This document shows, in pieces, positions 17,701-25,776 of a stretch of DNA of 36,705 nucleotides. How positions within the stretch are numbered: the first letter of the stretch is position 1; each line of letters begins with the position of its first letter. The notes beneath the pieces are model-generated. The model was not told where the DNA came from. It saw nothing but the letters and a program-made list of their open reading frames with translations, and searched no databases. Both the position numbers and the translations under genes were made by a program. The stretch lies in the NCBI GenBank assembly GCA_035378955.1, contig DAOSUS010000029.1, forward strand, positions 1 to 36,705, given 5' to 3'. Origin of the DNA: Candidatus Hydrogenedens sp. GTDB lineage: Bacteria > Hydrogenedentota > Hydrogenedentia > Hydrogenedentales > Hydrogenedentaceae.

Positions 17701-17805
17701 GCAGGTTTCGAATGCGGAATAAAATTAGAAAAATTTGAAGATATTAAGGAAGGGGATATTATTGAGGTTTATCGTTTAGAAGAAGTGCGACCTTCCTTAA
17801 ACTGA
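14749..17805 (+). CDS. infB: Translation initiation factor IF-2
   Basis: This protein of about 1018 residues delivers initiator tRNA to the ribosome. The N-terminal helical domain (PKLKLEEFAKRL) is followed by a very Lys/Glu-rich low-complexity region (about 60-220) and a second basic stretch. The conserved core then begins with an IF2_N-like segment. The G domain starts near residue 525 with GHVDHGKTS, DTPGHEAF and NKCD, followed by the beta-barrel domains and C-terminal fMet-tRNA-binding domain (GFECGIKLEKFEDIKEGD). GGAGG at 14734-14738 serves the ATG at 14749 (10-base spacing) or a TTG at 14743 (4-base spacing). I prefer the ATG. Confidence 0.96.
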   Translation: MPKLKLEEFAKRLRMGLEKARIILKELFGFDSLDEDLTDEMIETLLGIDEGELIFEELKREKEEKEAKKKKKEAKSVKKTKKTEKKEEEEEKEVKAEKKSRARTKKVKEDVETAETEAIIAKEEKKVEKKKGTRKKKTEGEEQKEVEEKEVQKPKSRKKKETEKIEEESNAPVVLATEKKEEIEESKKKETDVKDITTKPIEKKEKTPETHVEPKPTHLAEIIHEDTVTKKPSSEEAKKKKKAKEQSIGISIGAAVENEEPVVEIVLSDGTRARIDDIDLEQKLSVSQSTEDTMAEEEEVIDEGDEYELDWHKKHKKLLKHPPVPDPDVVAKVKKESEERLRKKKEKNKGKGIVVIDKETLFGRKDERKGKFDKKDKKKGKFARHETAMDDETMLKEAAAAVKEFETFGSSLHLKKKKKRKERTSSFDESMEKVEVPVIEVSGPMTVENVAQLLEVSPSDIIMDLMDLNIMANKNQLIDLETIRFITKKYGVEVQLVIPEEEEVLLEEPEQPEDLVPRAPVITVMGHVDHGKTSLLDRVRSSNVVATESGGITQHIAAYEVQTSSGKVVFLDTPGHEAFTQMRARGAKITDIVVLVVAADDGVQPQTIEAIDHAKAAEVPIIVAINKCDKPDAQPDRVRQELIAYDLVDEAWGGKTIMKNISAKTGEGVNELLELIILQSQMMELKANPKKRARGSVIEAEISRGFGPVACVLVQNGTLHVGDVCLVGCTWGKIRAMFNSQQESIREAPPSTPVLISGLESLPEAGDTFVVVEDDKKARLIAEKRQEIKKFQTGEAVKIITLEDFHSLVQAGEQKKLNILIKADVQGSADVLKSSLSGLGNEEVGVEIIRSSVGEVNEFDILLAQVSKAIIITFHVGINPRAQKLAEETGVEIRKYEVIYDIIEDVRKALSGLLKPIVNEVIIGHAEIRKVFRSSSFGNIAGCFQLDGTTVRGALARIIREGNVICEDKIGSLKRNKDDVREVSAGFECGIKLEKFEDIKEGDIIEVYRLEEVRPSLN

Positions 17806-17861
17806 TTTCAATAACAAAAAATTAAACAGAGGAGATTAGATTTGGGGTAGCAATAGGTATA

Positions 17862-18128
17862 TTGTATTTAGATTTTTTTATACACGGCGCAAGGTCCTTA
17901 AAAGAAAAACGGCGTGTTGTAAAAAGTTTAATTAGTCAAATACGAAATAAATTCAATTGCTCTATAGCCGAGACAGATTATCTGGATTTATGGCAAAGAG
18001 TGCATATAACCGTTTGTGTAGTTTCTAATGAAAGTAAATTTACGAATACTCAGTTAAATGAAATTGCAAAGTATGCTTCAAATCATGCTGAAGCAGAAAT
18101 GCTGGATTATAGGATTGAGATGTTATGA
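17862..18128 (+). CDS. ylxP: DUF503 (YlxP-like) protein with a damaged or unresolved start
   Basis: GARSLKEKRRVVKSLISQIR and DYLDLWQRV are typical of DUF503, a small family of unknown function often found between infB and rbfA. The listed start is an in-frame TTG at 17862, but conserved family sequence (VAIGI) extends upstream of it. The only good ribosome binding site, GAGGAG at 17829-17834, points at a TTG at 17842 that runs into TAG after two codons. Adding one G to the GGGG run at 17844-17847 would give a normal N terminus starting MGVAIGILYLDF. The last four bases overlap the next gene (ATGA). Confidence 0.75.
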   Translation: MYLDFFIHGARSLKEKRRVVKSLISQIRNKFNCSIAETDYLDLWQRVHITVCVVSNESKFTNTQLNEIAKYASNHAEAEMLDYRIEML

Positions 18129-19468
18129 CACCCAAAGGAAGAACCGAAAGAGTAGCCGAATATATTCGAGAAGAAATTGCAAAACTTTTAATTGATGGAA
18201 TAAAAGACCCTCGTTTGGGATTTGTTTCTGTAATGGGGGTAAAAATGTCTAAAGATTTACGATATGCCAATGTATATGTAAGTCTTTATGGAGATGAAAA
18301 GCAGCGAAAAAGTTCTCTGGTTGCCCTACAAAATTCAGCAGGTTGGGTAAAAGCCATGATTGCTCAAAATCTCCACATGAGATATATTCCCGATATCCGA
18401 TTTTTCCCGGATGATAGTTTGGATAGAGTTTACGCAATGGAAGAAGTCTTTAGTATGATTCACCAAAAAAAGACAGAACAACCTTTTATAAAATTGGACT
18501 TAACCACAATAATAGAAGAGATAAAATCCGCAGAACGCATTATGATTACTACCCATGAAAGGCCTGATGGAGATGCCTTAGGTAGTCTTATTGGTCTGTG
18601 GTATTGGTTAGAATCGCAAGGGAAAAACCAGATAATCCCCTTAATAGAAAAACCTATACCTAAAATGTATTCCTTTCTCCCCAGAGCAGATAAAGTATAT
18701 TTTTTAGATGATGAAAGGCTTCCCAAAATTGATGTTGATACCGTTGTTATTGTAGATGTTGCCTCGTTAGAAAGAATTGGAGAAGTTTCCGAGAAGGTTC
18801 AAGCAAAACATAAAGTTTTGGTTATCGACCACCATGAAACATTAGAAGATAATGGTCTAATGGGTTTTGCAGACCCATCTTATGCGGCTTGTGGGGAAAT
18901 TATCGCAGAATTGTTTATTAATACACAGACCCCTTTCTCAGAGGAATCGGCAATATGTCTATATGTAGCACAAGCCACAGATACAGGTGGATACCGATTT
19001 TCTAATACAAATGCTCGTTCCCATCGAATTGCTTCCCACCTGATGGAAACACAATTTGACCTTGAAGAAATAAATGCAAAAATATTTGATACAATAACCG
19101 TTCCTCAATTTGAACTACAAAAAAGAATGTTAAGTCGAGCAAAATTGGAATTACAGGGAAAGGTTTCTTATAGCTATTTAACGCAAAAAGATTTTGAACA
19201 AGTTGGGGCAACAGTAGAAGATTGTCATAATTTAGTAAATAACCTGAGAAATATAGAAGGTGTTTCCATAGGGATTTTGTTTACAGAGATAAATCAAGAA
19301 AAGACAAAAATTAGCATTCGTTCCCGAAAACATTTCCATGCTGGAGAATTTCTAACTCAATACGGAGGAGGTGGGCATCGTTGTGCAGCAGGTGGAACTT
19401 TAAATATGCCCTTAGACAAGGCAAAAGAAGAAATATTAAAGGCAATTGAAAGACAAATAAATGGATAA
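18125..19468 (+). CDS. Fused RbfA - NrnA (30S-binding factor plus DHH/DHHA1 nano-RNase/pAp phosphatase)
   Basis: One uninterrupted 447-residue frame holds two normally separate proteins. Residues 1-118 are RbfA-like: RTERVAEYIREEIAKLL, IKDPRLGFVSV, LRYANVYVSLYG, PDIRFFPDDSLD. Residues 122-447 are a complete NrnA-type phosphoesterase: THERPDGDALGS (H144, D148, D150), D211, DHH at 235-237, DTGGYRF and the DHHA1 motif GGGGHRCAAGG (414-424). RbfA matures the 30S subunit. NrnA degrades 2-5-nt RNAs and dephosphorylates pAp. I see no internal start with a ribosome binding site at the junction. It overlaps ylxP by 4 bp and truB by up to 8 bp. Many bacteria have the two genes side by side here, so fusion is a plausible outcome. 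Confidence 0.9.
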   Translation: MTPKGRTERVAEYIREEIAKLLIDGIKDPRLGFVSVMGVKMSKDLRYANVYVSLYGDEKQRKSSLVALQNSAGWVKAMIAQNLHMRYIPDIRFFPDDSLDRVYAMEEVFSMIHQKKTEQPFIKLDLTTIIEEIKSAERIMITTHERPDGDALGSLIGLWYWLESQGKNQIIPLIEKPIPKMYSFLPRADKVYFLDDERLPKIDVDTVVIVDVASLERIGEVSEKVQAKHKVLVIDHHETLEDNGLMGFADPSYAACGEIIAELFINTQTPFSEESAICLYVAQATDTGGYRFSNTNARSHRIASHLMETQFDLEEINAKIFDTITVPQFELQKRMLSRAKLELQGKVSYSYLTQKDFEQVGATVEDCHNLVNNLRNIEGVSIGILFTEINQEKTKISIRSRKHFHAGEFLTQYGGGGHRCAAGGTLNMPLDKAKEEILKAIERQING

Positions 19469-19484
19469 AGTTAATAAGGCGGTT

Positions 19485-20372
19485 ATGGATGGAATTTTAT
19501 TGATAGATAAACCTTCGGGAATAACCTCTCACGATGTAGTAGATTGCATAAGAAAAAAAACGGGAATTAAAAGGATAGGTCATACAGGAACATTAGACCC
19601 CAATGCTACAGGATTGCTTATTCTATGTTTAGGTAAAGCAACAAAACTCTCAGAATATTTTGTTGGCTTAGATAAAACTTATGAGGGAAAAATGCGGTTG
19701 GGTATGATTTCCGATTCACATGATATTGATGGAAATATACTACAAGAAAAGTCATGGGAGGGTATAACAGAAAATGAAGTAAGAAGATATATCCCCGAGT
19801 TCATAGGGGAGATAGAACAGGTTCCTCCAATGGTTAGTGCTATAAAAGTGGGTGGAAAGAGATTATATAAAATAGCAAGAGAGGGTTTAACCATAGAGAG
19901 AGAAGCAAGAAAGATAAATGTTTATGAATTCTCAGTGCTAAAAATAGAGTTGCCTGATGTATGGTTTCGGGTGTCATGTTCCAGAGGAACTTATGTTCGA
20001 ACTTTATGCCATGATTTTGGGCAAAAAATAGGATGTGGGGCAGTTCTTATTGAACTTAAAAGGACAAAAATTGGAAACTATAATGTTGATAATGCTGTCC
20101 CTCTTGAAAGACTTGAATCAAAAGAAGAGATTCAAAAACGGCTTATAAGTATAGAGCAATCTCTCGATTTACCGCGTATTATCCTTTCATCATTTGGAGA
20201 AAATTTATTCATTCATGGGAACAAAGTTCAATCAGACGAAATTTTAGAAATGAACGAAGGAACTAAAGAACTTGTTCAGGTGTTTAATAAACAAGGTATG
20301 TTTTTAGGTGTAGCAAGTATTGCAAGAACTGCGGTAGGCCCTTCCCTTATCCCTAAAAAGGTATTTAGTTAA
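19485..20372 (+). CDS. truB: tRNA pseudouridine(55) synthase TruB
   Basis: TruB makes pseudouridine 55 in the tRNA T-loop. The protein begins DGILLIDKPSGITSHDVV, and the catalytic Asp lies in HTGTLDPNATG. The KTYEGKMRLG, PPMVSAIKVGGKRLY and SRGTYVRTLCHD motifs follow in the expected order. I prefer the ATG at 19485, which has AAGG five bases upstream and matches the family start. The ATG at 19461 would add eight residues and overlap the preceding gene. The C-terminal part is PUA-like. Confidence 0.95.
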   Translation: MDGILLIDKPSGITSHDVVDCIRKKTGIKRIGHTGTLDPNATGLLILCLGKATKLSEYFVGLDKTYEGKMRLGMISDSHDIDGNILQEKSWEGITENEVRRYIPEFIGEIEQVPPMVSAIKVGGKRLYKIAREGLTIEREARKINVYEFSVLKIELPDVWFRVSCSRGTYVRTLCHDFGQKIGCGAVLIELKRTKIGNYNVDNAVPLERLESKEEIQKRLISIEQSLDLPRIILSSFGENLFIHGNKVQSDEILEMNEGTKELVQVFNKQGMFLGVASIARTAVGPSLIPKKVFS

Positions 20373-20383
20373 TCAGAAATAAT

Positions 20384-21331
20384 ATGAAAATCATTAAAGA
20401 TATACGAAAAACAAAAATAAAAGATAATAATGTCGTTTTAACAATTGGCAGTTTTGATGGTGTTCATTTAGGACATCTTGAAATAATAAAAGAAGTAGTA
20501 TCTTTAGCCCATATAAATCATGGGACTCCATGTGTTATGGTGCTTAGACCTCATCCACGCACTTATTTCTCACCAGATATTCCATTAAAAATACTTACAA
20601 GTGATGAAAAACAACAAAGTTTATTCGCCCAAAATGGTATTAAAATTACAGCTATTCTTCCTTTTAATCAGGAAACGGCAAATTTATCACCCGAAGAATT
20701 CATAACAAAAATCCTCCTTAACTTCGAACAACTCCACGCCGTTGTTGTTGGACATGATTTTAGATTTGGCAAAAAAGCAGAAGGAGATTTTGATTTATTA
20801 AAAAAATATGGAAAAAAATACGGTTTTAAGGTAAAACAAATTCCTCCCTTAATTATTCAAGGGGAAAGAGTGAGCAGCTCCCTTATTAGAGAATTAGTGT
20901 TAGATGGAGAAATGGAAAAAATAGTTGATTATTTGGGGAGAAGATATTCTCTGTCTGGAAGAGTAGTAAAAGGAAGGGGGATAGGTCAGCAATTAGGTTT
21001 TCCTACAGCCAATATTTCACCGTTTCATAGTGCTATTCCTCCACATGGTGTTTATTCTGCAGAATGTATATTGGAAGATGGAAGGGTATTTCTTGCAGCA
21101 GTAAATATCGGAATTGCTCCTACCATACGACAGCAAGATTTTGCCATTGAAGCCCATATTATTGATTTTAATGAAGAGATATTAGAACAAAAAATAGAAA
21201 TTGTTTTTCATAAACATATAAGACCCGAAAAGAAATTTTCAAGTAGAGAAGAACTCATTCATGCTATACGGGAAGATGTAGAATATATTAAACAATATTT
21301 TGATAAGAATAAGAATTCTATAAAACCATAA
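20384..21331 (+). CDS. ribF: Bifunctional riboflavin kinase/FMN adenylyltransferase
   Basis: This 315-residue protein has the FAD synthetase domain first (TIGSFDGVHLGH, then LRPHPR and VVGHDFRFGKKAEGD, and SSSLIRELV). The riboflavin kinase domain follows (GRVVKGRGIGQQLGFPTANI). It converts riboflavin to FMN and FAD. It ends the rimP-to-ribF operon, as in many bacteria. No strong ribosome binding site precedes the ATG. I saw no FMN riboswitch in the 11-bp gap upstream. Confidence 0.95.
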   Translation: MKIIKDIRKTKIKDNNVVLTIGSFDGVHLGHLEIIKEVVSLAHINHGTPCVMVLRPHPRTYFSPDIPLKILTSDEKQQSLFAQNGIKITAILPFNQETANLSPEEFITKILLNFEQLHAVVVGHDFRFGKKAEGDFDLLKKYGKKYGFKVKQIPPLIIQGERVSSSLIRELVLDGEMEKIVDYLGRRYSLSGRVVKGRGIGQQLGFPTANISPFHSAIPPHGVYSAECILEDGRVFLAAVNIGIAPTIRQQDFAIEAHIIDFNEEILEQKIEIVFHKHIRPEKKFSSREELIHAIREDVEYIKQYFDKNKNSIKP

Positions 21332-21376
21332 AAGCAATAGAATAGTCTTTATACAAAACATCTAACACAAGAGACT

Positions 21377-23218
21377 ATGAAAAAAACAAATCTAATCATA
21401 TACATATTGAGTATATCTCTTAATTTATCTACATGTATGATTATTGCTCTGTCTATATCTTCTTGTTCTAAAGATAGATATAAAAAATCAGCCGATAAAG
21501 AAACACTTCAGATAATTAGGACAAAAAGTGAAGAAGTCCCGGGTATGTTAAAGGATTTTAGTATAGAAGCAAAACAAGATTATAACCCATTGGAAAATCT
21601 ACCCGTGTATATAGAAACAGACGAAGCCTTCGGAGCAAGTAAAAATCAAGGTCAGGAATATTACTTAATCTCACTTGAAAAAGCCCTTGAAATAGCAATG
21701 AATTGCAGTAGAGAATATCTAACACGAAAAGAAACTTTATATCTTTCTGCCCTGAATTTAACATTAGAAAGATATAAATACACACCTATATTTTCAAACA
21801 AGAACAAAGTTACTGTTACTCAACAGACTAACGATAAGAATGTCCCTTCTGATTATACTCGTGCTTTAGATGCGTTAGAAACTTCCATACCTAATATCCA
21901 GGCTCTGACGGGAACATCCGCACAATTGTTAAGACAGTATCACCAAATATTAGAACAAGCAGGAGATGTCGCCGGTTGGACAAAACCCGATGTCGAAATA
22001 GTAGATAAACAATCTGCAAAAGGCTCTTTACAAACAGGTGTAACAATGCTGTTATTGGGTGGTGGAAGATTGGCTTTACAACTGACAAACAATTTTTTCC
22101 GATTTTTAAATGGGAATGCCAATGAGGAAGCAGGAAGTGTTTTATCTGCTTCATTTACACAGCCTTTGTGGAGGGGGAGAGGTAAGCAAATTTCTGCAGA
22201 ACGATTAACGCAAGCAGAGAGGGATGTCTTGTATGATTTGCGCGATTTTACCCGATATCGTCAGGAGTTTGTAGTCCGTATATGCAAAGCATACTATTCC
22301 GTCTTAGAACAACGAGATATTGTAAAAAATAACTATCAAAGTTATTTAAATTTCAAAGCGAGTTATGACCGTGAAAATGCTTTTGCACAAGAAGGGAGAA
22401 AGACTTTAACAGAAATAGGTCGTATTCAACAGGCATTATTGAGTTCTGAGGACACATGGATAAATTCATTAAGAAGATATAAAGAATCATTAGACGAATT
22501 TAAAATATCCATTGGTTTATCTACAGACAGTCATGTAATGCTTGACCCTAAAGAATTAGTAAAACTAAAAGAAGAAGGATTAAAACATCCCCAAATTACC
22601 GATGATGAAGCGGTGAAGGTTGCATTAGTTACACGATTAGAAGTATACACGCAAAGAGATATTGTGGAAGATGCAGAAAGAAAAATTAAAATTGCAGAAA
22701 ACGCCTTAAAACCTGGTGTTGACTTGTTTTTAGAAGGGACAGTAACCAATCAAGGGAAAACCAATTTTGAAGATTTAGATTTTCGAAGAGGAGTTTATAG
22801 TGGTGGGCTAAATCTTGATTTGCCTCTGAACCAGAAAGAAGAAAGAAATGCTTACCGAACTGCTTTGATAAATTATGAAAGAGTAAAACGGCAATTATCC
22901 TTGAAAGAAGATGAAGTAAAACTTGATGTTAGAACATCATGGAGAAACCTTGAACAAGCACGAAGAAATTATGAAATAGCCCAAAAAAGCGTTGAATTGA
23001 GTCAACGCCGTGTAGAAGAACAAAATCTACTGGCTGAATTGGGTAGAGCAACAGCATTAGATTTGGTAGATGCTCAGAATGATTTAACAAAAGCACAAAA
23101 CAATTTAACTTCTGCAATAATAGCCCACAACATAGCCCGTCTTGAATTCTGGAAAAATATTGGAATTTTATACATTAAACCAGACGGTAAGTGGGAGGAG
23201 ATAAAAGATGTTAAATAA
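21377..23218 (+). CDS. TolC-like outer-membrane efflux protein, putative lipoprotein
   Basis: This 613-residue protein begins with a long hydrophobic signal ending in a lipobox-like ISSC (Cys at about residue 30), so it is probably lipid-anchored. Helical repeats and a strand-rich segment (GSVLSASFTQPLWRGRG, then VYSGGLNLDLPLNQKEERNAYR) match the outer-membrane efflux family. The late ELGRATALDLVDAQNDLTKAQ is the typical OEP second-repeat signature. It should form the outer-membrane duct of the following three-gene exporter. About 80 residues after the signal form an extra N-terminal region. An AAGAG lies before the ATG. Confidence 0.88.
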   Translation: MKKTNLIIYILSISLNLSTCMIIALSISSCSKDRYKKSADKETLQIIRTKSEEVPGMLKDFSIEAKQDYNPLENLPVYIETDEAFGASKNQGQEYYLISLEKALEIAMNCSREYLTRKETLYLSALNLTLERYKYTPIFSNKNKVTVTQQTNDKNVPSDYTRALDALETSIPNIQALTGTSAQLLRQYHQILEQAGDVAGWTKPDVEIVDKQSAKGSLQTGVTMLLLGGGRLALQLTNNFFRFLNGNANEEAGSVLSASFTQPLWRGRGKQISAERLTQAERDVLYDLRDFTRYRQEFVVRICKAYYSVLEQRDIVKNNYQSYLNFKASYDRENAFAQEGRKTLTEIGRIQQALLSSEDTWINSLRRYKESLDEFKISIGLSTDSHVMLDPKELVKLKEEGLKHPQITDDEAVKVALVTRLEVYTQRDIVEDAERKIKIAENALKPGVDLFLEGTVTNQGKTNFEDLDFRRGVYSGGLNLDLPLNQKEERNAYRTALINYERVKRQLSLKEDEVKLDVRTSWRNLEQARRNYEIAQKSVELSQRRVEEQNLLAELGRATALDLVDAQNDLTKAQNNLTSAIIAHNIARLEFWKNIGILYIKPDGKWEEIKDVK

Positions 23219-25058
23219 TGTAAAAAGTAAACGAAAAAAATTCTTGTTGTTTGCAGTTGTAATAGTGATTATAATTGCAATTTCGTATCCTTTTTTCAAA
23301 AGAACCTTTAATAGGCCTCAAACGAATGTAAATGTTGTTTTTCCCGTTACTAAAGGTAATTTTGGAGTAACTATTTTAGAAGGTGGAAGTATAGAGGCAA
23401 AAGAATCCTTACAGATTAAATCAGAAGTTCAAGGAGAAACCAAGATATTAAGTATCGTAGAAGAAGGATATTATGTTACCCCAGAAGATGTTCAGGCGGG
23501 AAAGATATTGGTGGAGTTGGATGCAAAAAAATTATTAGACCAGCAAACAGAACAAGAATCGCTGTTCCAGAATGCAAAAGCAAGTTTAGCCACTGCAGAA
23601 GAACAATATGAAATCCAGAAAAATCAAAATGAAATAGATATTCGTCAAAATGAATTATCTGTCAAATTTGCTCGAATGGATATTGAAAAATATTTAGGTA
23701 TTGATACAACAAATGAAATTATTAATAAGATAGGGTTAGACGACGAAAGTATACAAAAATTAATTCTTTTAGAAAAAGAAAGCAGAAATATAGAAAACGA
23801 AAAAAATGGAATAGAAAAAAAGAGAGAAAATAATGAAAAAGAAAATGATGCAGAGCAAAATCAAAATAGTGATGTAAAAGCTCCTGATGAAAATAATAAG
23901 GATATGAATGTAAATTCTGAAGTAGAAGATGAAAATAATTCTGCCAAACTACTTTTTTCTTCAATAACTTCTAAAGGTATTGACTTTGGAAAATATGCAG
24001 ATTCGGCTTTATTAGGTGATGGCGTTGCACAACAAACCCTGCAGAAATGCACAACGGATGTGATATTGGCAGAAGAAGATGTAAAATTAGCCCAGAAAAA
24101 GTTAGAAGGAACGCGAAGATTATTTGAAAAAGCCTTTGTAACACAAACAGACCTTGAAACTGATGAATTAACCTTAAAAAGAAAACAGGTAGCCTTAGAC
24201 CAGGCAAATACTAATAAATCTCTTTTTATCCAATATGAATTTCCGAAACAAGCGGAGAAACTTGTTACACAATATATTGAAGAAGTTTGGAAATACATTC
24301 GTATACAAAAACTTGCAAAGTCTCGCTTAGCACAAACGGAAGCCAATTTAAATTCAGCAAAAGCACAGTTTGCTCTTCAATCCCGTAAAAAAAGAGAACT
24401 TGAAGAACAAATTGAAAAATGTACTATACGGGCAACCAAACCCGGATTGGTTGTATATGGTGGAGAAGAAGACCGTTTTATGCAAGAACAAATAAAAGAA
24501 GGCACTTCTGTACGGGAACGGCAAATTATAATTACAATACCTGATACTTCAGTAATGCAGGTGCGTTCAAAAATACATGAATCAAATATAAAGAGAGTGA
24601 AACAGGGGCAAAAAGTGAGAATCCGTGTGGATGCTTTCCCCGACGAGTTATTAACCGGAACGGTAGATAAAGTTGCCGTATTACCCAATGCCCAGAATAG
24701 ATGGTTAAATCCCGATTTAAAGGTATACGATACTTTTATCATTATAGATGGAACACATCCTTGGTTAAAACCCGGTATGACTGCTCAGGTAGAGATACAA
24801 GTTGCAGAACTGAAAGATGTGCTATATGTTCCATTACAAAGTGTGTTTAATATTGAAAACCAGCAGGTATGCTATGTGCAAAAGGGAAATGAAATAGAAA
24901 TGAGAGTTGTAAAAACAGGAGAGTTCAACGAATCTTTTATTGAAATTAAAGAAGGATTGAAAGAAGGAGAAAAAGTCCTTTTGTATACACCCGGGCAATC
25001 AATTCCTGAAAAAACGAAAAAAAAATCAGGAAACATAAGAAAGGATACCATTGAATAA
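23208..25058 (+). CDS. HlyD/MacA-type periplasmic adaptor (membrane fusion protein)
   Basis: This 616-residue protein has an N-terminal membrane anchor (about residues 11-28). A lipoyl-like half follows (GSIEAKESLQIKSEVQGE), then a long coiled coil, the second lipoyl half (IEKCTIRATKPGLVVYGGEE), and barrel domains (VRSKIHESNIKRVKQGQKVRIRVDA-type sequence, then HPWLKPGMTAQVEIQV). An unusual Asn/Glu/Lys-rich insert (about residues 185-245) interrupts the coiled-coil region. It bridges the inner-membrane ABC pump to the TolC-like duct. A strong GGAGGAG ribosome binding site lies inside the upstream gene, which it overlaps by 11 bp. Confidence 0.88.
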   Translation: MLNNVKSKRKKFLLFAVVIVIIIAISYPFFKRTFNRPQTNVNVVFPVTKGNFGVTILEGGSIEAKESLQIKSEVQGETKILSIVEEGYYVTPEDVQAGKILVELDAKKLLDQQTEQESLFQNAKASLATAEEQYEIQKNQNEIDIRQNELSVKFARMDIEKYLGIDTTNEIINKIGLDDESIQKLILLEKESRNIENEKNGIEKKRENNEKENDAEQNQNSDVKAPDENNKDMNVNSEVEDENNSAKLLFSSITSKGIDFGKYADSALLGDGVAQQTLQKCTTDVILAEEDVKLAQKKLEGTRRLFEKAFVTQTDLETDELTLKRKQVALDQANTNKSLFIQYEFPKQAEKLVTQYIEEVWKYIRIQKLAKSRLAQTEANLNSAKAQFALQSRKKRELEEQIEKCTIRATKPGLVVYGGEEDRFMQEQIKEGTSVRERQIIITIPDTSVMQVRSKIHESNIKRVKQGQKVRIRVDAFPDELLTGTVDKVAVLPNAQNRWLNPDLKVYDTFIIIDGTHPWLKPGMTAQVEIQVAELKDVLYVPLQSVFNIENQQVCYVQKGNEIEMRVVKTGEFNESFIEIKEGLKEGEKVLLYTPGQSIPEKTKKKSGNIRKDTIE

Positions 25059-25761
25059 TTGTGTAATAAAATTAGAAGATTTGAAAAAAAATTATAGAAT
25101 GGGGAGTGTTGATATTTGTGCCTTGAGGGGAATAAATATGGAAATATTAGAGGGTGAATTTGTTTGTATTATGGGACCTTCTGGATGTGGAAAGTCAACA
25201 TTATTGAATGTATTGGGCTGTTTGGACAAGCCTACAGAAGGGAAATACTACTTAAATGGTTGCGATATATCGTTATTGGATGATGATACTTTATCCGATA
25301 TGCGATGTAATTATCTTGGTTTTGTTTTTCAGTCCTACAACCTTATTCCACAACTATCTGTGGTTGAAAATATTGAAGTACCTCTTTATTATCAGGGTGT
25401 TTCACCTAATGAAAGTAGGAAAAAAGCAATTGAAATAGCATCTCGTGTGGGGTTGGCAGAACGCTTATATCATAAACCCACAGAACTATCCGGTGGACAA
25501 CAACAAAGAGTAGGTATTGCCCGTGCTTTAGTAAACAACCCATTAGTTATTCTTGCAGATGAACCCACAGGGAATCTGGACTCAAAATCAGGAAAGGAAA
25601 TTATGGATATTTTCATTGAACTTCATAAACAGGGAAAAACAATTATCATGGTAACACATGATGAAAATATAGCTCGATACGGAGAAAGGATAATACGCTT
25701 GAAAGATGGCTTCATTGAAAAAGATGAGCGGGTGTTATCAAAAATAGGTGCTTCAACATAA
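25051..25761 (+). CDS. MacB/LolD-type ABC transporter ATPase
   Basis: This 236-residue ATP-binding subunit has Walker A GPSGCGKST (42-50), a Q-loop at FVFQSYNLIP, the LSGGQQQR signature, VILADEPTGNLDS as Walker B and D-loop, and a switch His in VTHDE. The sequence is typical of the MacB/LolD subfamily. It powers the permease encoded 15 bp downstream. Translation starts at a TTG (25051) with AAGGA five bases upstream. It overlaps the adaptor gene by 8 bp. Confidence 0.94.
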   Translation: MNNCVIKLEDLKKNYRMGSVDICALRGINMEILEGEFVCIMGPSGCGKSTLLNVLGCLDKPTEGKYYLNGCDISLLDDDTLSDMRCNYLGFVFQSYNLIPQLSVVENIEVPLYYQGVSPNESRKKAIEIASRVGLAERLYHKPTELSGGQQQRVGIARALVNNPLVILADEPTGNLDSKSGKEIMDIFIELHKQGKTIIMVTHDENIARYGERIIRLKDGFIEKDERVLSKIGAST

Positions 25762-25776
25762 AAGAAAAAAATAAAA

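Noticed and set aside
21342..21376. TAGTCT...AGACTA inverted repeat before the TolC-like gene
   Set aside because: Only 6-bp arms with a loop over 20 bases in AT-rich sequence. Not distinguishable from chance.
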